From assembly GCA_028274465.1 (NCBI GenBank), contig CM051456.1:80214753-80278752 (forward strand): a stretch of DNA of 64,000 bases. Direction: 5' to 3'. This DNA comes from Plantago ovata (taxonomy: Eukaryota; Streptophyta; Magnoliopsida; Lamiales; Plantaginaceae). The notes under the pieces are model-generated. The model made no database searches. It was not told the origin of the DNA and worked only from the letters and a program-made list of their open reading frames with translations. A program made the position numbers and the translations under genes. Below are positions 1-9,770 of this stretch, one piece after another (positions within the stretch are counted from its first letter, which is position 1; each line of letters opens with the position of its first letter).

Positions 1-187
1 CTCAACCTCCTTGTGCTAACAAGGGGGAGGAGTAGGAGACTTGGGAGGAGGTGGAGGAAATGCCTCTTCCATAGCTTCCTCCATTTCAGCCCATATCTCG
101 GGCTGAACTTGTGGTGGAGGAGAAGGTGGGGGGGGGGGGGGAATGTGGGGGTGTTTCTTCAAACCTGAATTTGTTAGGGTTTTCCAT
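1..187 (-). CDS. Possible proline-rich N-terminal exon (partial)
   Basis: On the minus strand an ATG at 187 opens a frame beginning MENPNKFRFEETPPHS and running into a proline run encoded by a 14-base G/C homopolymer. Beyond it the best coding-looking frame (PEIWAEMEEAMEEAF, then PPPPPKSP) is offset, so either the homopolymer has slipped or there is a frameshift. The frame reaches TAG near base 17. I do not recognise the product. It is divergent from the CACTA-type gene starting at 906 and may be another part of the same transposon. It could also be spurious low-complexity coding. Confidence 0.25.
128..141. repeat. G14 homopolymer
   Basis: Fourteen consecutive G on the plus strand inside the possible proline-rich exon. 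Its length sets the reading frame there and it is prone to slippage or sequencing error. Confidence 0.9.
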
Positions 188-674
188 ATTTTTGTGAGAA
201 TATGTTAAAATTAGGTGACTTCTTATAGTTGGTGTTGGGAATTCTAAAGGACAAATACACTTTATTATTAATGTATTAATGTACACATTCATGTAGCCAC
301 ATTCATGTATAGGAAAAATTTATGAGGCATACATTTATGTAATGACTTTTAGAATTTTCGAAATTAAAGGATTTTTGGTAATATCTAATCATTTTATAAA
401 GTGTGATGATGATATACATATATGCATAAAAAATACAAACACACTGGACACAGCATCACTTCCATATATATAGATTGATGAATGGTATGGTACTTGGCCT
501 GGGCTTGTGAATGATTGTAGTATACTGGTACCGTAACAACAATATTTCTAATGCCGTTGTTACTGTACCAGCGTATTTCAACCATTCTCAAAGTTTAGTT
601 CAATATCGTAATCATGCAAACCCTCTATTCTTAATAAGTTGAGTATACATAATGTAATATGTCAGCAAGAAATG

Positions 675-757
675 TGTCTGGATGTTTAGGAGTTTGAAGT
701 CCCCATCTTTAGTTAGTAACTAAAGATGGAGATTTCAAGATCCTAAAGATCCAGACA
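675..757. repeat. Imperfect foldback (about 40-base arms)
   Basis: The left arm starts TGTCTGGATGTTTAGGAG and the right arm ends CTAAAGATCCAGACA. The centre is CATCTTTAGTTA / TAACTAAAGATG with almost no loop. A few mismatches and one-base bulges break the arms. It may be a small foldback element or the source of a hairpin RNA. Confidence 0.7.
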
Positions 758-786
758 TCCTTTCGTGTTCACATATAACGATGGAT

Positions 787-845
787 TTGTCTAAACACAT
801 CTTGTATTTGTCTAAACACATCTTGTATTTGTCTAAACACATTAA
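787..845. repeat. 21-base tandem repeat, three copies
   Basis: The unit TTGTCTAAACACATCTTGTA is repeated at about 787, 808 and 829; the last copy diverges after ACACAT. Confidence 0.8.
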
Positions 846-905
846 GAGTTTGTATTTTAGTGTTTTGTATTTGAGTGTGATGATGCTATATGTATATTAG
901 TTTCC

Positions 906-1731
906 ATGGATCAAGCACAGCAACCGGGCGGCCCTCGACGGATCAATGGGCTTCCATTATTGTCCACCAACGGATCTAAGTAAGTTCTTAATAAATTGGT
1001 ATTTAATTGTTCATGTATATATAGTTGTCAGTACTCCAACTTTTAATCTTTCAAAATGTGTGACAGGTTTCAACCTACTATAGCTTCTAGAAGGATTTCA
1101 ATTCTCATGAAAAGAGAGTTCTTTACGCCTCCTGGGAGTGGCGGACAAAGGTGGGCTACGGTTCCTCGACCCGTGAAGGAGCACTTGTGGGAAGAATTCC
1201 AGGTACTTTACTATCTTTACTTGAATATTTCTATATTGGATTCTTGGGGCATTGCCTTAATTAAATACGTGTACGTACATTACTTGTTTATCTGTTATTG
1301 GGGCATTGCCTATATTATCTATTCTTGGTGCATTGCCTATAGTATCTATTCTTGGGGCATTGCCTATAGTATCTATTCTTGGGGCATTGCCTTTACTGTA
1401 CATATGTGTACGCACATTATTTGTTCTTGTGGGGCACTGATGTGGTATTTTTTGTGGGATTGTTGTGTTGCAGAAATACTACTATGTCCCTCCTGCCAAT
1501 GCGGAGGAGATATTGAGGGTATTCAACATACGGGGGGAAAAGATTCACAGGCAGTCGATTTATTATGCCAAGGAAAGGTACTTTCGGCATAAAGAATGGG
1601 TTCGGTACCTCAATCCGGAACATCGGGATCTGTGGCTGGAATCGTGGCAGAACCATGTGACCCGTGAGCAGGCACATAGGGATGGGGCGTTGACGGCTGA
1701 AGGGGTCGGTTGGTTAGTGGAGAGCCCGTAG
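906..1731 (+). CDS. Three-exon CACTA (En/Spm)-type transposase-associated protein
   Basis: Exons 906-979, 1067-1202 and 1474-1731 join in frame into a 155-residue protein ending in TAG. Splice sites are canonical: GTAAGT at 980 with ACAG at 1066, GTACTT at 1203 with TTGCAG at 1473. Exon 1 gives MDQAQQPGGPRRINGLP. Exon 2 ends WATVPRPVKEHLWEEFQ, and exon 3 continues KYYYVPPANAEEILRVF and later YAKERYFRHKEW. This spacing of aromatic and basic residues resembles the plant Ptta/En/Spm transposase family (Pfam PF03004), which is an inference from pattern. At 155 residues it is shorter than usual for that family, so it may be a fragment or a derived gene. CACTA-like subterminal repeats lie about 250 bases downstream, supporting transposon origin. 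Confidence 0.6.
1240..1395 (+). repeat. Minisatellite-like repeat in intron 2
   Basis: Five imperfect units containing TTGGGGCATTGCCT recur in the second intron of the CACTA-type gene. The last three are 27 bases apart and share ATAGTATCTATTC. The region around the array (TGTACGTACATTA and TGTACGCACATTA) is also partly duplicated. Confidence 0.8.
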
Positions 1732-1980
1732 GATTAGTGCTTTTTAGGATTGTTATTCTTTATCCGTACATTTTAGGATTCTCATTTATTTTAATCATTA
1801 TCTTCGTACCTTTTAGTTTCTTTGTACGTACACTTTTAGTTTTTTATTGAAATTTTGATTATCGTAAAATGAATCAATCGTATATATTTTGTTAGTCGTA
1901 CTCAATTTTGAGTTAAAATAACAAGTTTTCACATAAATTTAGTAAAACAAAAAATCAATTTAAAAAAAAAATCAGAGAAG
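1732..1980. other. 3' flank of the CACTA-type gene
   Basis: AT-rich, no ORF; probable 3' UTR and polyadenylation region. No other structure seen. Confidence 0.4.
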
Positions 1981-2102
1981 TTAGCGACGGATTAGTTTAT
2001 CCGTTGCCAAATTCCCCTCGCAAGGGAATGACACGTGTCCCATAACTTTAGCGATGGATAACATAATCCGTCGCTATTTACAGATACGGATAAAGTCATC
2101 CG

Positions 2103-2634
2103 TTCCCAGAACAGGCTCTGGAGAATTCGTTTCTCAAAATAATGTGAAAAGGTATGAAAAACGTAGAGAAGGGGCAAACATATATATAGAAGTCGGAAAC
2201 ACACGGGGCGAATCGCCTGGGGTCCCAGGCGAACCGCCTGGCACCGGGCGAACCGCCTGGCGTGCCGGGAAAACCGCCTGGGAGCTCCAGGTCGGTGGAG
2301 ACACGTTTTTGACGCGTTTTTGGTCTTCTTTTCCTTTTCGGACTCGGATTTTGCCTTCTAGTGACCTTTAAGCCTTGAAACTCGTCCCCTAGGCCTCAAA
2401 TCTCATCCGGAACCTTCTGGATACAACGAATGTCCTTGAAACACCAAAACTTCACCCTCTTCATCAATATTGCCCATAAACATACGTTTTTTACCTAAAA
2501 CCCGAAAAATGCAAAGAAAAGGGAAACGTGACACTATTCTAATAAAATGCACTAAAATATAATCTAAATTAACCTAGAGGATAGCTAAATTGGTGAAAAA
2601 GACTCGAATGAAAGTGTAAAATACACATTCATCA
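2103..2634 (-). repeat. Truncated 3' LTR of A1
   Basis: Matches 9189-9722 nearly base for base and ends ...ACACATTCATCA. About 690 bases of the LTR are missing at the left, replaced by CACTA sequence. The short palindromes CCAGGCG/CGCCTGG lie at about 2210-2285. Confidence 0.9.
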
Positions 2635-4121
2635 AACTCCCCAAACCGAACCTTTGCTTGTCCTCAAGCAACTAAGCTAGACTCTAATGCAAAAAACCAA
2701 TGCAACACACAAAATAAAGTCTCATGCCAAATGAAATGAACTAATCTATTGTGTCTGTCAAAAACTTATGAACAATGACCACACAAATCATAACATGGAT
2801 ATATTGGTTGAAGAATGCCTCGATTGACTCATACACATTCACATATGCACTATGTTAAACAAGATAGTCTCTCGTAACATTCTCTAACTGGACCTAGTCA
2901 GTGACGACGTAATGAAACATGTTAAAATACGAATGGTTGTCCCGTGCCTATGAAACTGAGGACTTACTGCTGTTCACCAAGTTAAGACTTTTTCTCAAAT
3001 AGGTCGAACGAATACTGGCTCTCATCAAACGAAGGAGGGTTCCCTAAAAGTTCACACTCCCCTATTCTACCCATCTCTCAAGCAAAGTCATAAACTAATC
3101 ACCACTTCCTGAATGGCAGGACGAGGGTGGTCTAGAACAGATGACACTCAAACAATCAAAAGACAAAAAATTACAACTCGATTACGAACATTACAAGAAT
3201 TGAAAAACAAGACAAACACTTTGCTAAACTGCTTTTTGGCTTTCTTTGGACCCTTCTTTGCCCTTTTTTTTTTTTTTTTTGGTCTCTTTTTTTCTTTTTT
3301 CTTTTCCAGATTGTTTCTTTTTCCTGGAATTTTTTATTTTTTTTTCTTTTTTCTTTTAAAATAGCCAGTATTAGCACAACGAAAAAGAAATTACAATGAC
3401 TCACAAACGACCTCCCCAAACCTATTCGAAAGAATAGGTTGAAGCACAAACTCACAACACTCAAAATCGAAAAACAAGTCTAATGATAGCGTAACCCCCT
3501 CCCCAAACCTATTCGTAAGAATAGGTTGCAAACAAAGGATCACACAATCTCACACTACCTCCTTCCTAGGCATTTAGCAATCTCAAAGCAAGGTGAAGAC
3601 TTGTTGCCTCTTAGGTACATAATTACTTGGGAAAACAACCATAAGATCCTAACATGCATCATCTTATTATAAAGGCCTTCGTGAACCGTAGTAGATAAAA
3701 CACCTCTAAGTGATGTCGAGACTACCAAGCTTAACTAAGTGCAAACATAAATGTGACAAGCCAAGCGAGAAAAACCTCAGACAAATTCATAGAGATGAAA
3801 CATATGATTAAGGTCATAACTAGTTAATCTACCCAATAAAAACTTCAAAAAATTTGGCAATAAACTCCACATAAAACATGCAAGACTCGACTAGGATGAA
3901 TGTAGTGTATGTAGTGTATGCAACTAAATTAGTGAGAAAGCGATAAACGTGCAAATGCTAATGCAAACGAATTTCAACGAAATACAAGGTACTATACTCA
4001 AAATACCAATGCTAAGTTCCAAACTAACAACAATAGTTCACTTAAATCCCATCCCCCCTCATGAAACTAAAGCTAGTCCCTAGCAATAAGAGAATGAGGA
4101 AATAAGAAGTGATACTAGATG
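2635..4121 (-). other. A1 3' noncoding region with polypurine and hairpin modules
   Basis: Read on the minus strand it ends in the polypurine tract GGTTTGGGGAGTT (2635-2647) next to the LTR. Upstream are two hairpins with arms AACCTATTC / GAATAGGTT at 3419-3440 and 3506-3527, each abutting another GGTTTGGGGAG. A long purine-rich stretch (plus-strand T/C, 3234-3360) follows. The pyrimidine run gives long spurious ORFs on both strands; I do not count these as genes. Confidence 0.75.
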
Positions 4122-5050
4122 TTACCGAGTGGTTTGGCCTCGGTCGGCTGAGTACACAGGATGTAAGGTATTGAGATTGCTCGAGGGCCCTTGTTGGTGA
4201 TCATCGGAGCCCGTGGTGGTGGTGGTGGTTCTACTAACAGATCGAATAGGGCCAACTCCTCCATCAGTATTCATGGTATCCTCATTGTCCCTATTGTCTT
4301 CATTGTCACCATCATCATCATTAGAAGAATTGCGTTGTCGAAGAGAAGCCTCAAGATTAGCCGCTGCAGCTATGGGGTTTTCCATCCGGTATCTCTCTAA
4401 TAGCCCGTGAATTGTTGAAGGGGAAAGAGCCGTGCTCTTAGAGTCTCCCTCACCAATGTCCTCTACCCCATGGAACTTACAGCAAGCTGTGATGAAACTT
4501 GGAAACTCAGAGGTTTTCTTCTTCTTTGCCCAATGTCGCCCACATTCTTCACGGTTGATGCCCCCGATGTCTATATGGTGCTCCCTCATTAAGCAGTCGA
4601 GGGGCACCCCTAAGAAGGGCTGGCGTCCACGTCATTATGTTTTGGAATCAAGTTAGCGATACGGAACTTCATCACCACTGTCGACTCAAGACTAAATCTG
4701 TTGTGATGAGGCCGCCTCGGTTGCTTCCTAGTCTCTCGAACTTGCAGTCCTTGTGGCAGATTTGTGTCGTGATATTGCTTTCAATCCTTTAGTGGTACGT
4801 GAATAGACATAAGAATGCTCACTCCCGGTGAATTCTTGTTCCACCTTATGGATAAAACGCGAAGTTGTTGCAAAAGTCCATGGCTCGAACACACCTCTAA
4901 CGAGATCACTCTCCTTTTCTTGAAGATTAGTAGACCCAACATAGAACTCATGGAGAACGTCCTTGTCAAACCCTTTGACGTGGTTGGAATCGAACCACCT
5001 CCAATACCTCATTGTAGCCAAACAAAAGTGCTCCTCTCTCTTGGTGGCAT
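4122..5050 (-). pseudogene. A1 ORF2, plant transposon protein-like, broken
   Basis: ORF2 is read from about 5012 (MRYWRWFD) to 4728, interrupted, then continues in another frame from 4607 to the stop at 4122. Recognisable segments in order are KDVLHEFY, SDLVRGVFEPW, EFTGSEHSYVYSR, then HHIDIGGINREECGRHW, FPSFITACCKFHGVED, an Asp/Asn-rich stretch and a Thr run near the C terminus. The EFY...VRG and FPSFITACC...GV patterns are those of the 'putative plant transposon protein' family (Transposase_32), by inference. A 13-codon frame starting at the ATG at 5050 precedes it, and its TGA overlaps the ORF2 ATG. Function is unknown; in related elements it is the accessory ORF between the main genes and the 3' LTR. 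Confidence 0.6.
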
Positions 5051-6197
5051 GGCACCTACAAACATCCATTAGTACCTTGTACAGCAAAAAGCTTCATGCA
5101 TATGCAAATGCAAGAGTGAATAAGCGAGTAACTCCATCATCACGCCTAATCTTCAAAACACCAAGTCTAATCTAGCTACCATAATGCAACGTATCAACAT
5201 ATCATAATATGTAACATATCTCAACAAGCTTTATGCTAGATAACTAGTAACCTTAAATCATAAGATTCATTCAAACCATAGTACTTAAAATTTCACCAAA
5301 AAGTCTCAAACCCCATCAATCAACTGTTCTACCAACATGTCTACCTTTATCATACCAATAATCTCATCATATAACATGGAACGAAAGAGAAGAAGCAATG
5401 CAAAACCAGACATAGACATCAAGTAAGCAAAAATTCCCAATTTATCAAACCAAGCAAAGATGAGCAAGCAATTGGTAATGAAAAAAAATTGATTCCAATC
5501 ACATAAACAATCGACCCATACAATGTATAAGCTCAATTGAAGCATAGATCGAGAAACCCCCAAATTTGAAAAATTAGGGTTCATGTGAAGTTACCTCAGA
5601 TCTGAAGTACAAATGAACTAGGATGAAAGTTGTTCGGATAGAATTAAAGAGCACGTAGTGGGCTTCGATTGAAGCTAAAGAACACCAAATTTGATGGAGA
5701 ATTGAAGAAATTATGGAAGAAAGAAGATTTTTTGAATTTTTGGGTGTTTTGGAGTAACAGAGGTGAAGAAGATGAGATAATGAGGGTTTGGGGGAGAAAT
5801 CCCGCTCATATACTATCTGAGAACGGGGGGCGATTCGCCCCGTGTGTGGGTCGATTCGCCCCACACCGCCAGAGAGCTTCACGCTCTGTGGCGACGTGGG
5901 GCGATTCGCCCCCCATGGGGGGCGATTCGACCCCACCTCCAGAGGTAGGGAGACGAAATTTTTCGAAAAAAGTTCAGTTTTTATCCCCGAAAACCATTCT
6001 CCTCATAAAAACACTCGAAAAAATTAACTCAAACATAAACATAAGCACAAAACATCACATAAACGAACAAATTCACATAAAGAAAAGCAATTTGTTCTAT
6101 GTATGAATGCATGCAATGCAATAAAGCGATAAAAACTCCGGGTTGCCTCCCGGATAGCGCCATTGTTTATAGTCTTTGACTCGACTTCTTCTTGCTC
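5051..6197 (-). promoter_or_regulatory. A1 ORF2 leader: palindromes, TATA-like box, 5' intron
   Basis: On the minus strand, palindromes of the type GGGGCGA/TCGCCCC and a CCAGAGAGC hairpin lie at about 5819-5935. Next comes a TATA-like AGTATATGAG (5806-5815), then a transcribed-looking leader. A donor CTGAG|GTAACT follows (intron begins at 5594), then a 539-base intron and the acceptor TTTGTAG (ends 5056), six bases before the ATG at 5050. Frames across the leader are open in part but give no recognisable protein. The arrangement recurs in A4 (30171-31249) and, partly deleted, in A3 and A5. Confidence 0.55.
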
Positions 6198-8357
6198 TTA
6201 ATTCTTCTTTTTGAGGGTACTAGACTTCCCCTTCATGGATCGTTTCCTCATGCCACGAACCGGTGAATGAGAATGAACATAGACAGCAAGACCAACGTAG
6301 TTAATTGTGTGAGAAGCATTGAAGTGAATATTTGGATCAGATATGGCTCGCAACACATGTTGCTTCCCATCCACCTCAATGGTGCATGTTCTTCGGTAGA
6401 TGTCTATCACGGAGCGTAGCTTAGTCAAGAACGTTCGCCCCAAGAGAAAAACATCCCCCATCCCAGGTGTAGACGCCGGCATAACTACAAAGTTGGTGTA
6501 TACAGAAGCTTCACCAATCTTAACCAGTACGTTCTTCACAACGCCTTCGGGTCTCACAAAGGATCCATCCGCCAGTTGCACAATAGCCTTATGCTCAGAT
6601 AGTTTTCCAAGGCCACTCTTCTCAAACACATTCTTTGGGAGCACATTAGAGTAAGATCCCGTATCTAGTGTAGCACGAACATCTTCAAGTTCACCAATCC
6701 CAACCTTAACATCGAAACTCTCAGGAATTGGCTCGGGATCCTCTTGCTCATCTTCACTCACATAAAAACCAAGGTCCTTCTCTTCTTCCTTGGCTAGTGG
6801 AGGTTCTCCATCCTTGCAACACTCACATTTAGCAACCTTCTTGATGGTGATTTCAACAGGAAGATTACCCACCAAGGTAATAGACATCGATTTCTCAGTG
6901 TTGCTAGGCAACTTCCCTTGCTCCCTACTTGCTCCACGGTCAATCAACTCTTGCATCTTTTGATGGGCAAGCCTATTGCTCTCTTCCAAACGATCCAGCC
7001 TCGCCCTAGTCTTCTCAGAATCTTCTTCATAACGCTTAAGAAAACCTTGGGTGTGATCAACCATTTTCTGCAAGTTTTCCATGAGTAGAGCAGTCTTCGA
7101 CTTCGATTGCTCTTTGGGAGCGGGATTTTTGCAGTGATCATTACCATAGCTAAGCTTACTACGGTCTTGGTTAGGGACATAAGTTTGGCTAGCCGGTGCA
7201 TATCGTTGATTGTTTCGGAACCCTCTTCTCCAAAATCCACCTCGAGGATTCCTACCATCTTGTCCATAGCTAGCTTCTTGAGTACCAAATTCCGCAGCAA
7301 AAGCTTCTTATTCGCTTCCTTGAACCCAATTGCCATCATCATATGCAAGCTCCGATCTACACATATGAGCTCCATGCCTATAGTTCTTGCATATTCGGCA
7401 AACTTCATTCGACATAGATGTTCCAGCGGAGTTCTTGAGGACTTGTTTCAACTCATTGGTAAAGCACTCGAATCTATCAACATTCCCCCCATACATAGGG
7501 GCCTCTTGAGTAGGTGGAGCTTCAGGTCCACGTCTCCTAACCATTGCTCTTGGATCCTTGAATTGCGAACCCTTAGCAAGCCTTTCGAAAACCGCCCAAA
7601 CGGCTTCCGCAGTTTCTTCCCAAATATTGCCACGGCATTGGAAATCCACCACTTGCTGATTCTCAAAGGTTAGTCCATTGTAGAAGTGTTGGACAAGATC
7701 CGAAAGCTCAAAACCATGGTGAGGGCACTTGTTCATGAGGTCTTGGAACCTTTGAAACGCGGTGTAGATGGTCTCATCATAGTTTTGTCTGAATCCAGTG
7801 ATTTGCGCCTTAAGCGCGGTAGTCAATGTGTGAGGAAAGTATTTCTCCATGAATGATGAAAAAACCTTTGCCCAAGTGTCAAGCGAACTCGCCGGTAGAG
7901 AACTCAACCATGCCTTGGCCTTGTCGCCAAGCCCCATAGCAAAAACCTTCATTCTCAACTCATCCGCTGTTATTTCAGCTCCGGGTCGTGGAAGTTGGTT
8001 GACGAAGTCCTCGATATCATGCAAGTACCCCATCACGTCTTCCCTAGCCAAGCCATAGAACCTCGGAAGTTGCTGGAACATGTGGTTTTTTATCTCCAGA
8101 TCTCGAGTTGCAGACAAAAGAACAATCGCCGGTCCACTCATACGATCCTTGGTGGGTTGAACCCATGATTTCAGTGGTCTAGCATCTGCCATTACGACGA
8201 TTCCTTCAAAAAGACTGTGTAGAGATTCAGAGAAATCGGTATCCTCTATTTCCTCTAGTTCACGTCGTCGAAGTAGTCGCCTTCTTTGGTGGTAGACTCT
8301 GTCGATTTCAGCGATTGGTCCAGCAAGCGGTGTTCCTCTAGATCGTGTACTTCGCAT
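6198..8357 (-). pseudogene. A1 gag-protease polyprotein (one nonsense codon)
   Basis: A single frame runs from the ATG at 8357 to TAA at 6198, about 719 codons, interrupted only by TAA at 7308-7310, where other copies read Glu. The N terminus (TRSRGTPL) resembles Athila-type gag. The retrotransposon gag domain (FYGLAREDVMGYL, then FMEKYFPHTLTTALKAQI) fills the first half. A CCHC zinc knuckle with C-x2-C-x4-H-x4-C spacing follows, then a coiled-coil-like stretch (KTRARLDRLEESNRLAHQKM). The retropepsin domain carries ATLDTGSYSN with the catalytic DTG and later LLGRTFLTKLRSVID. There is no reverse transcriptase afterwards. Gag would form the particle and the protease mature it. Confidence 0.85.
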
Positions 8358-8475
8358 ACACTATCTGTAACAAGCTAAGAAAAGAGTATCAGGAGAGATC
8401 AAATTAACTAAACTACTAAAACTAGGAATTGAATGCTGAAAATATAAATAAGCTAAACAGAGAAAAGGAGTATAG
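8358..8475 (-). other. A1 5' leader
   Basis: Noncoding leader between the primer site and the gag ATG on the minus strand; no further structure recognised. Confidence 0.5.
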
Positions 8476-8493
8476 TCCCCGACAACGGCGGCA
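8476..8493 (-). other. A1 primer binding site (tRNA-Asp, two mismatches)
   Basis: The plus strand reads TCCCCGACAACGGCGGCA three bases from the LTR end. It matches the 3' end of plant tRNA-Asp(GTC) except at two positions. The perfect version is in A4. Confidence 0.75.
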
Positions 8494-8496
8494 ATT

Positions 8497-9722
8497 TGAT
8501 GAATCGAAGTTTGTCAGACTCAATTAATCAAATAAATTTGTTTTTAGCCAAAGGCAATTCACAACTACAACGAAAACCAAGGTACGTAGTGTAGAAGTAA
8601 AATAACCTCGAGTGTCGATCTCTAAGGACTATAACTAGCTTTATCTAATTTAACTTAAACTATAAACTCAACAAACGACTTAGCACAAATTTTCTTATCA
8701 ATTATAATGGAAGTTAGTGATAGTATGATCATTCAAAGCATCAGGTTAATAATCATGCATGAAGTACTTGAACGTTTGCATAGAAATCTAAGATCATGAA
8801 TTGTCCAATGTGTTCCGTTCAATTCAACACTACGAAGATAGAGGGCTTAGATAGATCAAAGAAATAAAGCAATAAGTCAAGTCTGAATCGCGTTACAACC
8901 ATCATTCATAATCAAGAACCCTCTCTAAGAAATCACATACTATCATCAACAATAAATTTAGCTACTCATAGATGAATTGCAATCAACAAGAATCAAAGAA
9001 AGATTGAATGAAAACATGTTGAAAGAAATAAATAAAAGTAGAAAAATCGTGAGATACAATGTTACCAACGAAGGTTGTCAATCTCCGAAGAATTGCTAAC
9101 TCACAAGCAAGAATTGATAAACAAGGAGGTCCAATTGCTATGCTTAATCCTCCAAATTGATAAGAAAAAGAGTCTCCTATGCTAAGAATTCCCAGAACAG
9201 GCTCTGGAGATTTCGTCTCTCAAAATAATGTGAAAAGGTATGAAAAACGTAGAGAAGGGGCAAACATATATATAGAAGTCGGAAACACACGGGGCGAATC
9301 GCCTGGGGTCCCAGGCGAACCGCCTGGCACCGGGCAAACCGCCTGGCGGTCCGGGCGAACCGCCTGGGAGCTCCAGGTCGGTGGAGACGCGTTTTTGACG
9401 CGTTTTTGGTCTTCTTTTCCTTTTCGGACTCGGATTTTGCCTTCTAGTGACCTTTAAGCCTTGAAACTCGTCCCCTAGGCCTCAAATCTCGTCCGGAACC
9501 TTCTAGATACACCCCGAATGTCCTCGAAACACCAAAACTTCGCCCTCTTCATCAATATTGCCCATAAACGTACGTTATTTACCTAAAACCTGAAAAATGC
9601 AAAGAAAAGGGAAACGTGACACTATTCTAATAAAATGCACTAAAATATAAGCTAAATTAACCTAGAGGATAGCTAAATTGGTGAAAAAGACTCGAATGAA
9701 AGTGTAAAATACACGTTCATCA
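8497..9722 (-). repeat. 5' LTR of A1
   Basis: 1226 bases bounded by TGATGAATCG and ACGTTCATCA on the plus strand. A minus-strand TATA box (TATATATA at 9267-9274) lies just downstream, in transcription sense, of the CCAGGCG/CGCCTGG palindromes at about 9300-9375. It joins C1 copia sequence at 9723. Confidence 0.9.
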
Positions 9723-9770
9723 CCATGGATTGATTGAATTACCTCAATAGTAAGGAATACAGTTGGTAGA

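Larger units (their letters stand above)
188..905. other. Upstream region of the CACTA-type gene
   Basis: AT-rich sequence with no convincing ORF. It holds a long foldback at 675-757 and three copies of a 21-base direct repeat at 787-845. Otherwise I see nothing; it probably includes the promoter of the gene starting at 906. Confidence 0.5.
1..2102 (+). mobile_element. CACTA (En/Spm) transposon remnant
   Basis: The remnant is defined by the three-exon gene and by subterminal-type repeats at 1982-2102. TAGCGACGGATTA at 1982-1994 is inverted as TAATCCGTCGCTA at 2064-2076, with degenerate copies between (AGCGATGGATAA, ATACGGATAAAG). Short GACGGAT-type inverted repeats are typical of CACTA ends in plants. 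The terminal CACTA motif itself is absent: the sequence breaks at 2102/2103 directly into the middle of a family A LTR, so the end was lost. Confidence 0.5.
2103..9722 (-). mobile_element. Family A element A1 (gag-pro plus ORF2, no pol)
   Basis: This minus-strand element reads from its 5' LTR (8497-9722) through primer site, gag-pro, ORF2 cassette and 3' noncoding region to a truncated 3' LTR (2103-2634). It has no reverse transcriptase, RNase H or integrase, so it must have been non-autonomous. The two LTRs are nearly identical over the part they share, and differ from other family A LTRs in their palindromes (GGCGAACCGCC instead of GGGCGATTCGCCC), marking a subfamily. The right flank is copia C1 just past its pol. 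The left flank is unrelated CACTA DNA, so target duplications cannot be compared. Confidence 0.85.

Noticed and set aside
3113-3464. Long Phe/Lys-rich ORFs on both strands in the 3' regions (also 28323-28607, 45448-45740, 54523-55044, 62923-63249)
   Set aside because: They are translations of the pyrimidine/purine tract shared by all elements, not conserved in frame between copies.
7107-7673. 188-codon plus-strand ORF (and the equivalents at 24663-25250, 32159-32725, 42451-42777)
   Set aside because: Antisense shadow of gag, present wherever gag is.
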